Part shown: positions 43,694 through 52,565 of the stretch, in pieces
How positions within the stretch are numbered: the first letter of the stretch is position 1
Layout: every line of letters starts with the position of its first letter
NCBI GenBank assembly: GCA_016218155.1
Contig: JACREQ010000032.1
Location: 124,001 to 188,000 of the forward strand
DNA length: 64,000 nt
Origin: Bacteroidia bacterium
GTDB taxonomy: Bacteria; Bacteroidota; Bacteroidia; Bacteroidales; GWA2-32-17
Reading direction: 5' to 3'
The notes under the pieces: generated by a model
What the model was told of the DNA's origin: nothing
The model's database searches: none
Seen by the model: the letters and a program-made list of their open reading frames with translations, nothing else
Made by a program: the position numbers and the translations under genes

Positions 43694-45244
43694 GTGACTA
43701 GAGAACTTGTTTTAAACGTTACTTCAAATGAGATATCGATTGCACTTTTAGAAGATAAGCAACTCGTTGAATTAAATAAAGAAAAAAATAATTTACGCTT
43801 TTCGGTAGGTGATATTTATCTTGGTCGTGTAAAGCGTATTATGACTGGACTTAATGCAGTTTTTGTTGATGTAGGTTATCATAAAGATGCTTTTTTGCAT
43901 TATTTGGATTTAGGACCACAGGTATTAACCCTTCAGAAATATGTAAATCAAGCATTAACAAGTAATGAAGTTCATACTTCATTACATACATATCGTGTAG
44001 GTGAGGATATTGATAAGAATGGAAAAATTGGAAATATTTTAAAATCGGGCCAAACAATTTTAGTACAGATTGCAAAAGAGCCAATTTCAACAAAAGGACC
44101 AAGATTAACTTCAGAAATTTCAATAGCAGGCAGAAACCTTGTACTGATACCATTTTCAAATAAAGTATCTGTTTCGCAGAAAATTGAATCAGCCGAAGAA
44201 AAACATAGATTAAAAAAGCTGATTCAAAGCATAAAGCCCAATAATTACGGAGTAATAGTAAGAACTGTTGCTCAGGGTAAGAAATTATCAGAACTGGATA
44301 ATGAGTTACGTGAATTAATACAAAAATGGGAAAATGCTTTTAAAAACATTAAAGAAGTTCAGCCACCAAAGCTAATTATTGGTGAAATTGATAGAACTTC
44401 AGCTATACTTCGTGATATGCTAAATCCATCATTTAGTAATATTCATATAAACGAAGAAAATTTATATACTCAGGTTAAAGATTATATTAAGAGTATTGAA
44501 CCTGAAAAAGAAAAGATTGTTAAATATTATTCAGGCACAAAACCAATTTTTGAGCATTTTAGCGTAGATAAACAAATAAAGTCGCTTTTTGGTAAAACAG
44601 TTTCAATGAAATCTGGTGCATACCTTATTGTTGAACATACCGAAGCACTGCATGTTATCGATGTTAATAGCGGAAACAGATCAGTTAGTGAGCAAAATCA
44701 GGAACGTAATGCACTTGAGGTAAACTTGCTTTCTGCTGATGAAATAGCCAGACAATTAAGATTGCGTGATATTGGTGGGATCATTGTTATAGATTTTATA
44801 GACATGCATGATTCCGAAAACAGACAAAAGGTTTTTGATCATGTTAAAACATTGATGGAGAAAGATCATGCAAAACATCATATCCTTCCTTTAAGTAAGT
44901 TTGGCTTAATGCAGATTACACGTCAGCGTGTACGCCCCGAAACAAATATTATAACAATAGAAAAATGTCCTACCTGCAATGGTTCGGGTGAAATTGCGCC
45001 ATCTGTAGTTTTTGTTGACCAGCTTGAAAGCAATATTGAGTACCTTGTTAAGAAAATAACAAATAAGATATTAGTATTAAAAACTCATCCGTTTGTGTCG
45101 GCTTTCCTTAGAAAAGGACTAATGTCACAAAGATTTAAATGGAGTTTACAATATAAGAAAATAATAAAGATTAAATCAGACCCATCATATACCTTTTTAG
45201 AGTATCATTTTTTTGAGTCGGGTGGGGAAGAGATTGAAATATAA
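43694..45244 (+). CDS. rng: Ribonuclease E/G family protein
   Basis: 516 residues from a GTG start 37 bp after the terminator. N-terminal S1 region (about 38-130; GDIYLGRVKRIMTGLNAVFVDVGYHKDAFLHYLDL), 5'-sensor/RNase H-like region (KGPRLTSEISIAGRNLVLIP), then the catalytic part with the two metal-binding Asp in ALHVIDVNSGNRS and GGIIVIDFIDM, and the Zn-link CPTCNGSG. Single-domain length without an RNase E degradosome arm. Rng/Rne enzymes process rRNA and turn over mRNA. Confidence 0.95.
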   Translation: MTRELVLNVTSNEISIALLEDKQLVELNKEKNNLRFSVGDIYLGRVKRIMTGLNAVFVDVGYHKDAFLHYLDLGPQVLTLQKYVNQALTSNEVHTSLHTYRVGEDIDKNGKIGNILKSGQTILVQIAKEPISTKGPRLTSEISIAGRNLVLIPFSNKVSVSQKIESAEEKHRLKKLIQSIKPNNYGVIVRTVAQGKKLSELDNELRELIQKWENAFKNIKEVQPPKLIIGEIDRTSAILRDMLNPSFSNIHINEENLYTQVKDYIKSIEPEKEKIVKYYSGTKPIFEHFSVDKQIKSLFGKTVSMKSGAYLIVEHTEALHVIDVNSGNRSVSEQNQERNALEVNLLSADEIARQLRLRDIGGIIVIDFIDMHDSENRQKVFDHVKTLMEKDHAKHHILPLSKFGLMQITRQRVRPETNIITIEKCPTCNGSGEIAPSVVFVDQLESNIEYLVKKITNKILVLKTHPFVSAFLRKGLMSQRFKWSLQYKKIIKIKSDPSYTFLEYHFFESGGEEIEI

Positions 45245-45264
45245 AAATTAATTAGGAATTAAAT

Positions 45265-45298
45265 AAAAAGAGCGATTGTGAAAACAATCGCTCTTTTT
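45265..45298. terminator. Bidirectional terminator between rng and the surface-protein gene
   Basis: Perfect 15-bp arms AAAAAGAGCGATTGT and ACAATCGCTCTTTTT around GAAA give poly-T tails on both strands. It ends rng (plus) and the 45303-48137 gene (minus), which is 4 bp away. Confidence 0.93.
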
Positions 45299-45302
45299 AT
45301 TT

Positions 45303-48137
45303 TTACTTTGTTATAATAAGTTTCTGTTGAATGACAGTTTGTTTGTCATTTAATATAAAACTATATATTCCTTGAGATATATCATTAGTGCCTATTACAA
45401 CATATCCTTTTGCAGAATTACTTGCTTTGATTACGTTTTTCTTTATTGGTCTACCCGTCATATCATATATTGTATAATAATAATTTTCGTTAGGTACACC
45501 ATTAAAAGAAACAAAAATTTCCTGTGTTGAGCTTGCATAGTATGCATTCAAAGAATTTAAAGTTTCAGTAAAACTATCAGGATTTAATACCTTAACATCT
45601 GAATAAGAAAATTTGCCATCTTTATCAGTTTGCTTTAATCTGTAATATGTAGTTTGATTTAGTGCTTCTAAATCAACTGCAGAATAGTATTGTGCAGTAT
45701 TTGAATTTCCTGCAGAATTAACTTTACTAATAGGTTTATAAATATTAGCATCGTAAGATTTAAGTACAGTAAAGTAATCGTTATTAGTTTCAGAAACTGT
45801 GGTCCATTCTAACTGAACAAAATTATTTTTCTTAAATGCATTAAAGTATGATAATTCAATAGGTAGTGTAATAGCACAATCCATAGCTCCACCTTCACTA
45901 AAATTCCAAATTAAATCAAAACCAGCTGCACCTGGTGACCAGTTATTAACCATTAAATAATACGATTCACCAGCATTTACAGGCATACTAGATACCCAAC
46001 TATTACCAGTTACATCTTCAGAAACATCTGTTGCTACATTGTTAGTTCCTGTATTTGTTGGCCAGTTGCTTGCTGCACATGAAACACAATCTACACCTCC
46101 ACAATCTACTCCGGTTTCGTCAGCATCTTTAACGTTGTTGGAACAATGTGTACCGTCATTAATAAATATGGCATAATCTTCAATTTCGCCATTTGCATAT
46201 GAAGTACAAGCATTAGCAGCTGGTGGATAACCACCTCGAGCAGTATAAATTCTAAATCCAGTTTTGCCTGCCCGCGCAGTTGGAGGTATTGTTATGCTAA
46301 TTGGTCCAATAACACCTGGCCCTCCTGTTCCAATTACATAATATTCGCCTGCATCAAATGTAAGGCTTTTATCCCAATCAAACCAAGCAACAACTTCCAT
46401 CCCATTACCAACAACAGTTACACTTAAATTGTAGGAAGATCCAGAATTTACATTAGTACTTATTGATGTGTAGTTTGAATGATTATCGGTATTTTCAGTT
46501 GATGTATTATTAATAGTATTAAAACTCACATTAGAGATATAATAAGAAGCTCCATCTGAAATATTATTGCAATATGTTGGCGAAGCAGCATAAGTACAAC
46601 TTACAGGATTTCCTAGCGAAGTGCAATTTGTTGCCTGGTATAATGCAAAGTCGTAATCTTCGAAAAAATCTTCGGGTTTTAAATCTAAAGAAAGTCTTCC
46701 ACTATTTGTAATTTCAAAATAGTACCAACTTGAATAATTCTCACTTAAATTACAGCCACCACATACTGATGTGATTCCAGGTCCTGTGCTTGCGGATGAC
46801 ATATTAGTGGCTCCACAGATTGGTGTTGCTGTGATACAGTCATTATTAGTAAGAGTTGTTCCACAGTCATTACAGCTTAAGTTTATTGACCATCCTGGTC
46901 TTTCGTTTACAGCACTTGAATAAAACTGAAAAGTAAGACAGCCACTTTGATCAGTTGAAACAATAGGATTTGCCCATGTACCACCCCCGGTAATCGGAGT
47001 TGCTAATGTTCCGGCTCCAACCCATAATGTTGGACTTCCCTGAGTAGGTCCATCCTTTATAAATAGATAATCAGTCCAACCAGCATTATAGTAAATATCC
47101 ATAGATGTAATAGTTGCCTGTAAACATTTGCCTGGTGCATCCGGACAGAATGTTCTATAAACTCCGTTTATATTAGGTGAATAATAACCAGCACCTCCCA
47201 ATCCGTCATCTGTGTAAACACCAGCACATGTATTTACCATACAGTCGCCTAAATATGTGCCTTGTAGGCTTGTTGTAGAATGTTGATAATTGCCAGGCGT
47301 TTCTGGACAAACTATGTTGAAAATATGAGTAGAGCTAGCAGCATCCTCATCGTCAACTAAAAAATAGTAAGTTAATCCGGCAGTTAAATTAAAAGGACCA
47401 TATGCACCAGAGGTGCTTATTCTTGAAATGCAATTCCAGCCAGATGACTCACAAGTACCTTCCTGAAAGGCATAAGACATCCAACTTCCATCTGTAGTAA
47501 CAGAAATATAATAACTATTTGTTGATGGAGCTACGTAGCTATAAATTTTTTCTTTGCCTGGTGTTCCACTTCCACATAAACCTGAGTTCCAAATACCACT
47601 ACCGCCACCTGAAGTAACAGTTTGGTTAGTTCCACAAGTTGCAATAGAAGTTACACTCGCACATGCACCTAAGCCTGGATCGTATACACAAATAGAAAAT
47701 GAACCATTATTGTTATTTCCATATTCCCATACTCTTATGTAAATTGTAGATCCAGCAGTTAAGCCTGCTTGATCAATCATAGCCATTAATCCATTATTAC
47801 TATTGTCATCATCACAATTAATAAGACTAAGGCTTCCGCATGCTCCAGAATATATTGCCATACCTGCATCTGTTACAACACCTGCTTGCGAGTCAAAAAT
47901 TAAATGTCCTGAAGCAGGTACTACAACTGAGTACCAAACATCACCGCCAAGATAATTTGCACAACCAGGAGCAGGAACACCAGCAGATGCAGTTGCTAAA
48001 GCATTTGTTGTTGCAGTATATGAGCAGGTAGCTCCAACTGTTAAAGGAATAGCACCAGCACATTCGTCATTTGCAGGTTGAGCAAAAGCATATGAGACAA
48101 TTAAAACAAATAAAATGTTTAAAATGATAGATTTCAT
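45303..48137 (-). CDS. Large T9SS-secreted protein with CUB and GEVED domains
   Basis: 944 residues. Signal peptide (1-19), an Asp/Cys-rich N-terminal domain (about 22-150; ANDECAGAIPLTVGATCSYTATTNA, CDDDNSNNGLMA), a CUB-like domain (about 290-425; CAGVYTDDGLGGAGYYSPNINGVYRTFCPDA, DYLFIKDGPTQGSPTLWVG), a GEVED domain (about 545-665; WFDWDKSLTFDAGEYYVIG, IPPTARAGKTGFRIYT, GEIEDYAIFI) and a type A T9SS C-terminal domain (about 860-944). CUB and GEVED domains are binding modules of secreted proteins. The start overlaps the upstream stop by 4 bp (ATGA). Confidence 0.9.
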   Translation of the reverse strand: MKSIILNILFVLIVSYAFAQPANDECAGAIPLTVGATCSYTATTNALATASAGVPAPGCANYLGGDVWYSVVVPASGHLIFDSQAGVVTDAGMAIYSGACGSLSLINCDDDNSNNGLMAMIDQAGLTAGSTIYIRVWEYGNNNNGSFSICVYDPGLGACASVTSIATCGTNQTVTSGGGSGIWNSGLCGSGTPGKEKIYSYVAPSTNSYYISVTTDGSWMSYAFQEGTCESSGWNCISRISTSGAYGPFNLTAGLTYYFLVDDEDAASSTHIFNIVCPETPGNYQHSTTSLQGTYLGDCMVNTCAGVYTDDGLGGAGYYSPNINGVYRTFCPDAPGKCLQATITSMDIYYNAGWTDYLFIKDGPTQGSPTLWVGAGTLATPITGGGTWANPIVSTDQSGCLTFQFYSSAVNERPGWSINLSCNDCGTTLTNNDCITATPICGATNMSSASTGPGITSVCGGCNLSENYSSWYYFEITNSGRLSLDLKPEDFFEDYDFALYQATNCTSLGNPVSCTYAASPTYCNNISDGASYYISNVSFNTINNTSTENTDNHSNYTSISTNVNSGSSYNLSVTVVGNGMEVVAWFDWDKSLTFDAGEYYVIGTGGPGVIGPISITIPPTARAGKTGFRIYTARGGYPPAANACTSYANGEIEDYAIFINDGTHCSNNVKDADETGVDCGGVDCVSCAASNWPTNTGTNNVATDVSEDVTGNSWVSSMPVNAGESYYLMVNNWSPGAAGFDLIWNFSEGGAMDCAITLPIELSYFNAFKKNNFVQLEWTTVSETNNDYFTVLKSYDANIYKPISKVNSAGNSNTAQYYSAVDLEALNQTTYYRLKQTDKDGKFSYSDVKVLNPDSFTETLNSLNAYYASSTQEIFVSFNGVPNENYYYTIYDMTGRPIKKNVIKASNSAKGYVVIGTNDISQGIYSFILNDKQTVIQQKLIITK

Positions 48138-48517
48138 GCTTTTATTTTGAGTTTAATAAGATAGTTTGATATTTTCTTATCTATGTCTTCTATTGATAAT
48201 CCTTTATTTAATGTTTGTTTTCGTTCAAGTAAAATTTCATTAAGAGTATTTCTAGTTAAAACATCAATCTCAATTTTATTCAAATCAATTTCCAATAGTT
48301 CTTCTAATGTTAAATATTTTTCTCTTAATGTAATTGTATTATTTTGTGTGTTAGAGTTATTTGATTTGTTTGGTGATATCTTTGATGAATTGTCATCTAT
48401 AATTACACTTATTGTTTCTTTTACTTCAGTATTTGCATTGTTTTGCTCTATGGTTTGACCAATAGCATTATAAAAATTAAAAATTATTAATATTGAAATT
48501 AAAAAAGGAGGTTTCAT
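48134..48517 (-). CDS. Small secreted protein of unknown function
   Basis: 127 residues from ATG 48517, which gives a signal peptide (MKPPFLISILIIFNFYNAIGQ). An earlier ATG at 48574 is upstream of the predicted transcript start and so unlikely. The mature part is Asn/Ser-rich then helical (LTLEELLEIDLNKIEIDVLTRNTLNEILLERKQTL). No recognised domain and no T9SS sorting domain. It is translationally coupled to the CUB/GEVED protein gene by ATGA overlap, so it may assist or regulate that protein. Confidence 0.7.
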   Translation of the reverse strand: MKPPFLISILIIFNFYNAIGQTIEQNNANTEVKETISVIIDDNSSKISPNKSNNSNTQNNTITLREKYLTLEELLEIDLNKIEIDVLTRNTLNEILLERKQTLNKGLSIEDIDKKISNYLIKLKIKA

Positions 48518-48571
48518 AATAAATATTTTTAAATTTTTAGTTGTATGAGATTGGCGAAATACGAGTATTAA

Positions 48572-48602
48572 CAAATTTACACTATAAAAAACCGGAAGTC
48601 AA
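48572..48602 (-). promoter_or_regulatory. Promoter of the 48517-45303 operon
   Basis: On the minus strand: CTTGAC with TTG at 48602-48600, a 20-base spacer, then TAAATTTG (48579-48572). Matches the Bacteroidota TTG-N20-TAnnTTTG consensus. Confidence 0.75.
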
Positions 48603-48693
48603 GTATTTTGTTGTTTTTTTGACAGAATATTAAATAAATTAGATGTATTCTTTTAATTTGTATTTATTCAGCTTTAATTTTTATAATTAATAT

Positions 48694-50094
48694 TTAATGA
48701 TTTATAATTAAAGCCTTACTTATATTTTTTGTTTCGGTTTGCATTACTAGGTAATACATACCAATAGCTAAATTAGTATCATAAATTCGTGCAGTTTGCT
48801 GGAAATCTACTAAATTAATTGTTTTATTTGCAATTACCTGTCCTAAAAGGTTAGTTAATTTAATTTCATATGAAGTACCGGGAATTCCTTGTATGATAGC
48901 ATCTACATTGTTGTTTGAAGGTGAAACTGGAAGTATATCTTCTTTGAAATTATCTGATTTGCAGTTTAAACTAACTATATTAGAAAATGATTCTTGACCA
49001 TCTAAATCGTATTGATGTAATCGATAATAACTAGTGCCTATAAAAGGATTAAAATCAACAGCGTTATAGTTTTGAATTATAGAGCTATTGCCTTGTGAAT
49101 AAACTTGAGTAAAAGACGAAAAATTTTCTCCATCTGGGCTTTTCTCAACAGAAAAATAATTGTTATTAAATTCACTGGCTGTTTGCCAGATTATATTATT
49201 TACATTGTTATCACATTCTGCTTTAAAATTAATTAATTCTACAGGTAATGGTGTTGTTGTGCTTCCAAGCGTAATGCGAATAATTCCGCCCACTGAATTA
49301 TTTACCGAAGTGGATGAAACGAAATCTGCTCCAGCGTTGGGAGTGCTAGTCCTAGGTTCCCAGAATGTTGGTCCTCCATAATTCACTCTTTGAAACATTT
49401 GTAAATTTGCTTCAGTATGTCCGTTTAATTCGGGGTTTCCTACACCTCCCCAATAATTAAAATTGTTTACAGAAATTGTAGTCATTGTGGTTGGCTGAAT
49501 ATCATAATAACGGAGAACGCTCCAACTTCCAGAAAAACTTCCTGAGCCTGCTTGTCTAAGATGACCACGTGTTATAACTGTATTACCTAAAGCAACAGTT
49601 GGGGTAATATTTAATCCTAAGCCTGCTACATTACCGCTTGGATTAAGACGAGTAGTTTGAATAGTTCCTGATCCCAACCCATCAATTCCAAATCCATCAG
49701 TTCCTTTTATTCTATTTGTTTCAGTTTCACCAGAAATGGAACCGGTAGTTGATAAATCTATATTGTTATTTGTTAAATCTATACTTCCTTGTGTAATTAA
49801 TAGTGTTCCCAATGTGCTAATATTTCTTCCAATTATTATTCCTCCACCAGAATTATTTACTGTTAAATTAGAAAATGATGTTGTGTTTGTTCCCTGAATA
49901 GTTTGCAATGTGTTGCCAACAAAGTTTACTGTGCTTCCTGAAACACAATTTACTGTTCCGTTATTTGTCCAGTTTCCATTGGCAGCAATTACAACATTTC
50001 CACCTTCAATCCTAAGTTGACCGGCATTAATGAGAAGCCCTTGGGAGAATAGGCATAAAGGAAAAAAGAGAAATATTAATAAAATTGATTTCAT
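48694..50094 (-). CDS. T9SS-secreted protein with type A sorting domain
   Basis: 466 residues. Signal peptide (1-18, ending LFSQG), then a beta-helix-like region (LINAGQLRIEGGNVVIAANGNWTNNGTVNCVSGSTVNFVG, repeated 'N-G-I' turns) over about 20-260, a fibronectin-like part (about 290-370; IIWQTASEFNNNYFSVEKSPDGENF) and a type A C-terminal domain (about 380-466; GIPGTSYEIKLTNLLGQVI, AIGMYYLVMQ). It lies 2 bp after the tail-fibre-like gene and is the second gene of that operon. Confidence 0.85.
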   Translation of the reverse strand: MKSILLIFLFFPLCLFSQGLLINAGQLRIEGGNVVIAANGNWTNNGTVNCVSGSTVNFVGNTLQTIQGTNTTSFSNLTVNNSGGGIIIGRNISTLGTLLITQGSIDLTNNNIDLSTTGSISGETETNRIKGTDGFGIDGLGSGTIQTTRLNPSGNVAGLGLNITPTVALGNTVITRGHLRQAGSGSFSGSWSVLRYYDIQPTTMTTISVNNFNYWGGVGNPELNGHTEANLQMFQRVNYGGPTFWEPRTSTPNAGADFVSSTSVNNSVGGIIRITLGSTTTPLPVELINFKAECDNNVNNIIWQTASEFNNNYFSVEKSPDGENFSSFTQVYSQGNSSIIQNYNAVDFNPFIGTSYYRLHQYDLDGQESFSNIVSLNCKSDNFKEDILPVSPSNNNVDAIIQGIPGTSYEIKLTNLLGQVIANKTINLVDFQQTARIYDTNLAIGMYYLVMQTETKNISKALIINH

Positions 50095-50096
50095 TT

Positions 50097-51995
50097 TTAA
50101 TTTTTGTTAATTGAAGATATAATGTTTTTTTTAGTCGATTTATTTTCAATAATATTATTGTTTTTGTGTATTGTTTCTTTAGAAAGAGCAGTTTTTTTAT
50201 TTAAATGTGATGGTACAGAGTCAAAACGTAATTGTTGTCCATCCCACCATATAGGTAAAGCAGAATTATTTAAATCAGATTCGTTAAACATAACACCGTT
50301 CATATTAGTTTCATAACTTTTTGGAAGTAATTCTTCAGGTGTAACAGGATTTTCATATCCTTTTCTTGTTCCAACTGCTATCCATGTAAATTGTAATGGT
50401 GTAGTTTTATCAAATGATTGATCGCCAGCAACTACTTTAAAACCGTTTTTTGTACAATTATCAATATATAATCCAGCATTTCTGCCAACTGGTGTAACTG
50501 TTACTATAACAGGGTCTATATCAGAAGTTACATCTTTAAATGATTTAGAGAAATTAATAATGGTTTCACCGTTAACAAGGGTAGCCGTTCCACGAGCGTA
50601 AACATCAACAGTCATTGAACTAGGAACATAAGTAGGTATTCTGGAATCTGAATTTGGAACATCAGCTAATAATGTAATTATATCATTAGAATACTGGCGA
50701 CCATGAGTATATATGCTATATCTTTCACCTTTTACATTTAACCCATAAATGTTACCATTAATCCAACCACCCATTAAATCACCACTTCCACCCATACCTA
50801 TCTCAGTTGCTATGTGATTCACACTTTTACCTGCAGTAACACCTCCTCCAACATAGCATAAACCGTATGCAGTTCCTGCGCTATTTAGATAGCCTAAAGA
50901 TCCCCAATCTGAAGTCCAGTATGTTCCTAAAACTCCACCACTTCTTCTACCTGTACCTGCACCAGCATATCTGCCAACAACACCATAATTGTAAGTTGTT
51001 GTTAGCCAAGCTCCATTCCCTTCAACTGCACCAACGTTTGCAGAAAAATAATCAGATCCATTTGCGTTATCAGAACTTTCTCCATATAATCCAACACCGT
51101 ATGCTGTTCCTGTACAAGAAGCTACACCCATTATTCCATATGAGTCCTGACTTTGACCAACAGCAATACCTTGTACACCAACGGTATATCCCGAATTGCC
51201 AGAAGCTGCAGTTCTATTTGAATATCCAAATAATGCTGATTGATAACCACTTAAGGTTGTGCTTGAAACGTTTAATTCTCCGTAATTTGCACATGGGTTA
51301 TAGGTATCAGATGCATTGTCAACTTTATTAAAACTTGCAATCCATACATTAGAGAAATTTATATTTGCAGCAACAGATGCTGTTCCTGTAGTTCTAAAAA
51401 AACCACCAGTTCTGTTAGGATCATCTACAACACCGTATACTGCAGAACCATCAACACTCAAAGTGCCAGAGGTATAATTGCCATTAAATCCAAGATAACC
51501 ATAAGTTTGATTACCAGAAACGTCAGAAAATCCAACTATAGCAGAAGTTGGTGAGGTTGCTGATTGTGTTCTTGCATAAATTGCATACTGACTTGTAGAA
51601 CCATCATACCAAACTCCATATGTTTGTCCTGCATCATAAGCTCTGATATTTGCATTAGATATTGGTTGAATATAATTGGCTGCGGCTGGTCTGATCCACC
51701 ATTCTGTACCAGTTGGAGCTGAAGAAAGTTGGGTCCAGGCAGTTCCATCATAAAACCAAAAACCAATTGATAAATTTGTTTGAAACACTAACAAACCTGT
51801 TGCAGGCGCACCAATAGCCAGTCTTTCAGCTTGAGTCATTCTTGGAATAAGTAAACCTCTTGTTGTTGAAGTTATATCAAGCATTGATGATGCAACAGGA
51901 GCTAAACCGGAAGTGTTAATTGAAACTTGTGCTTCAGATACTTGAATTGAAAAAAGCAGAATAGTTAAAAACGTGATTGTAAGTGTTGTTTTCAT
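50097..51995 (-). CDS. Secreted tail-fibre-like protein (paralogue of 52566-54662)
   Basis: 632 residues. Signal peptide ending SEAQ, then QVSINTSGLAPVASSMLDIT and GLLIPRMTQAERLAI, ATGLLVFQTNLSIGFWFYDGTAWTQL, the same opening as the protein at 52566. The middle (about 100-460) consists of Gly/Tyr/Asn-rich beta segments resembling phage tail-fibre or adhesin stalks (short NYGVVG, YGVWY turns). The C-terminal 120 residues are a distinct domain rich in Ser/Asn/Lys. No T9SS sorting domain is seen, so export is open. It begins 5 bp before its partner T9SS gene. Confidence 0.7.
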   Translation of the reverse strand: MKTTLTITFLTILLFSIQVSEAQVSINTSGLAPVASSMLDITSTTRGLLIPRMTQAERLAIGAPATGLLVFQTNLSIGFWFYDGTAWTQLSSAPTGTEWWIRPAAANYIQPISNANIRAYDAGQTYGVWYDGSTSQYAIYARTQSATSPTSAIVGFSDVSGNQTYGYLGFNGNYTSGTLSVDGSAVYGVVDDPNRTGGFFRTTGTASVAANINFSNVWIASFNKVDNASDTYNPCANYGELNVSSTTLSGYQSALFGYSNRTAASGNSGYTVGVQGIAVGQSQDSYGIMGVASCTGTAYGVGLYGESSDNANGSDYFSANVGAVEGNGAWLTTTYNYGVVGRYAGAGTGRRSGGVLGTYWTSDWGSLGYLNSAGTAYGLCYVGGGVTAGKSVNHIATEIGMGGSGDLMGGWINGNIYGLNVKGERYSIYTHGRQYSNDIITLLADVPNSDSRIPTYVPSSMTVDVYARGTATLVNGETIINFSKSFKDVTSDIDPVIVTVTPVGRNAGLYIDNCTKNGFKVVAGDQSFDKTTPLQFTWIAVGTRKGYENPVTPEELLPKSYETNMNGVMFNESDLNNSALPIWWDGQQLRFDSVPSHLNKKTALSKETIHKNNNIIENKSTKKNIISSINKN

Positions 51996-52016
51996 AAATT
52001 AATATTTTATCAGTTG

Positions 52017-52047
52017 CAAATTTATGTTATTTAGCATATCGTGTCAA
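52017..52047 (-). promoter_or_regulatory. Promoter of the tail-fibre-like gene at 51995
   Basis: Minus strand: CTTGACA with TTG at 52047-52045, 20-base spacer, TAAATTTG (52024-52017). The start codon is 22 bp downstream. Confidence 0.75.
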
Positions 52048-52243
52048 GTAATTTTACGTTTTTTATTAAAAATAAGTTAGGTGAAAATACCTGAATTATA
52101 TTTAAAATTGACAATTGATAAAAATATGTAAATTAATAGCATTAAATTAAATGTGAATATTTTGCTTGTTTATGAATGAAAATAAAACTGGGTTTAAAGT
52201 AGTACAATTTGGGTTTAATGGTTGCTCTCATAATAAAGATTTT

Positions 52244-52561
52244 TTATTTAGAATTTGAAATAGTTACGGTAGTTTTTTTATAAACTATAAAATCAAACTT
52301 ACCATTCATACTGATTTTGGATTCTACAGTAAATGAATAATTATTTTTTTCTGAAATAAATAATTCTAATGGTTGAGTTATCTCTGTAAGAGAGACAACA
52401 TAGTTTTCGGGATTATCACATTTTTGACATTTAATAACTGCTTTTCCATTTTCTAATATACCATTACCAATTTCAACAATATCAATTTTTTCTCTTGTAA
52501 TTTCTTGTGATTTTACGGTAATGGTAATTATAACCAAGAGAGATAAAAAAAAAGTTTTCAT
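52244..52561 (-). CDS. Small secreted protein of unknown function
   Basis: 105 residues with signal peptide (1-18, ending TVKSQ). The mature 87 residues are beta-rich with a CQKCD pair (about residues 43-47), which could form a disulfide or bind metal. It lies 4 bp after the large gene at 52566, so it is translated from the same mRNA. No family recognised. Confidence 0.65.
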   Translation of the reverse strand: MKTFFLSLLVIITITVKSQEITREKIDIVEIGNGILENGKAVIKCQKCDNPENYVVSLTEITQPLELFISEKNNYSFTVESKISMNGKFDFIVYKKTTVTISNSK

Positions 52562-52565
52562 ATTA

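Noticed and set aside
45265-45298. Small RNA
   Set aside because: Symmetrical stem with T tails on both strands between convergent genes is a bidirectional terminator.
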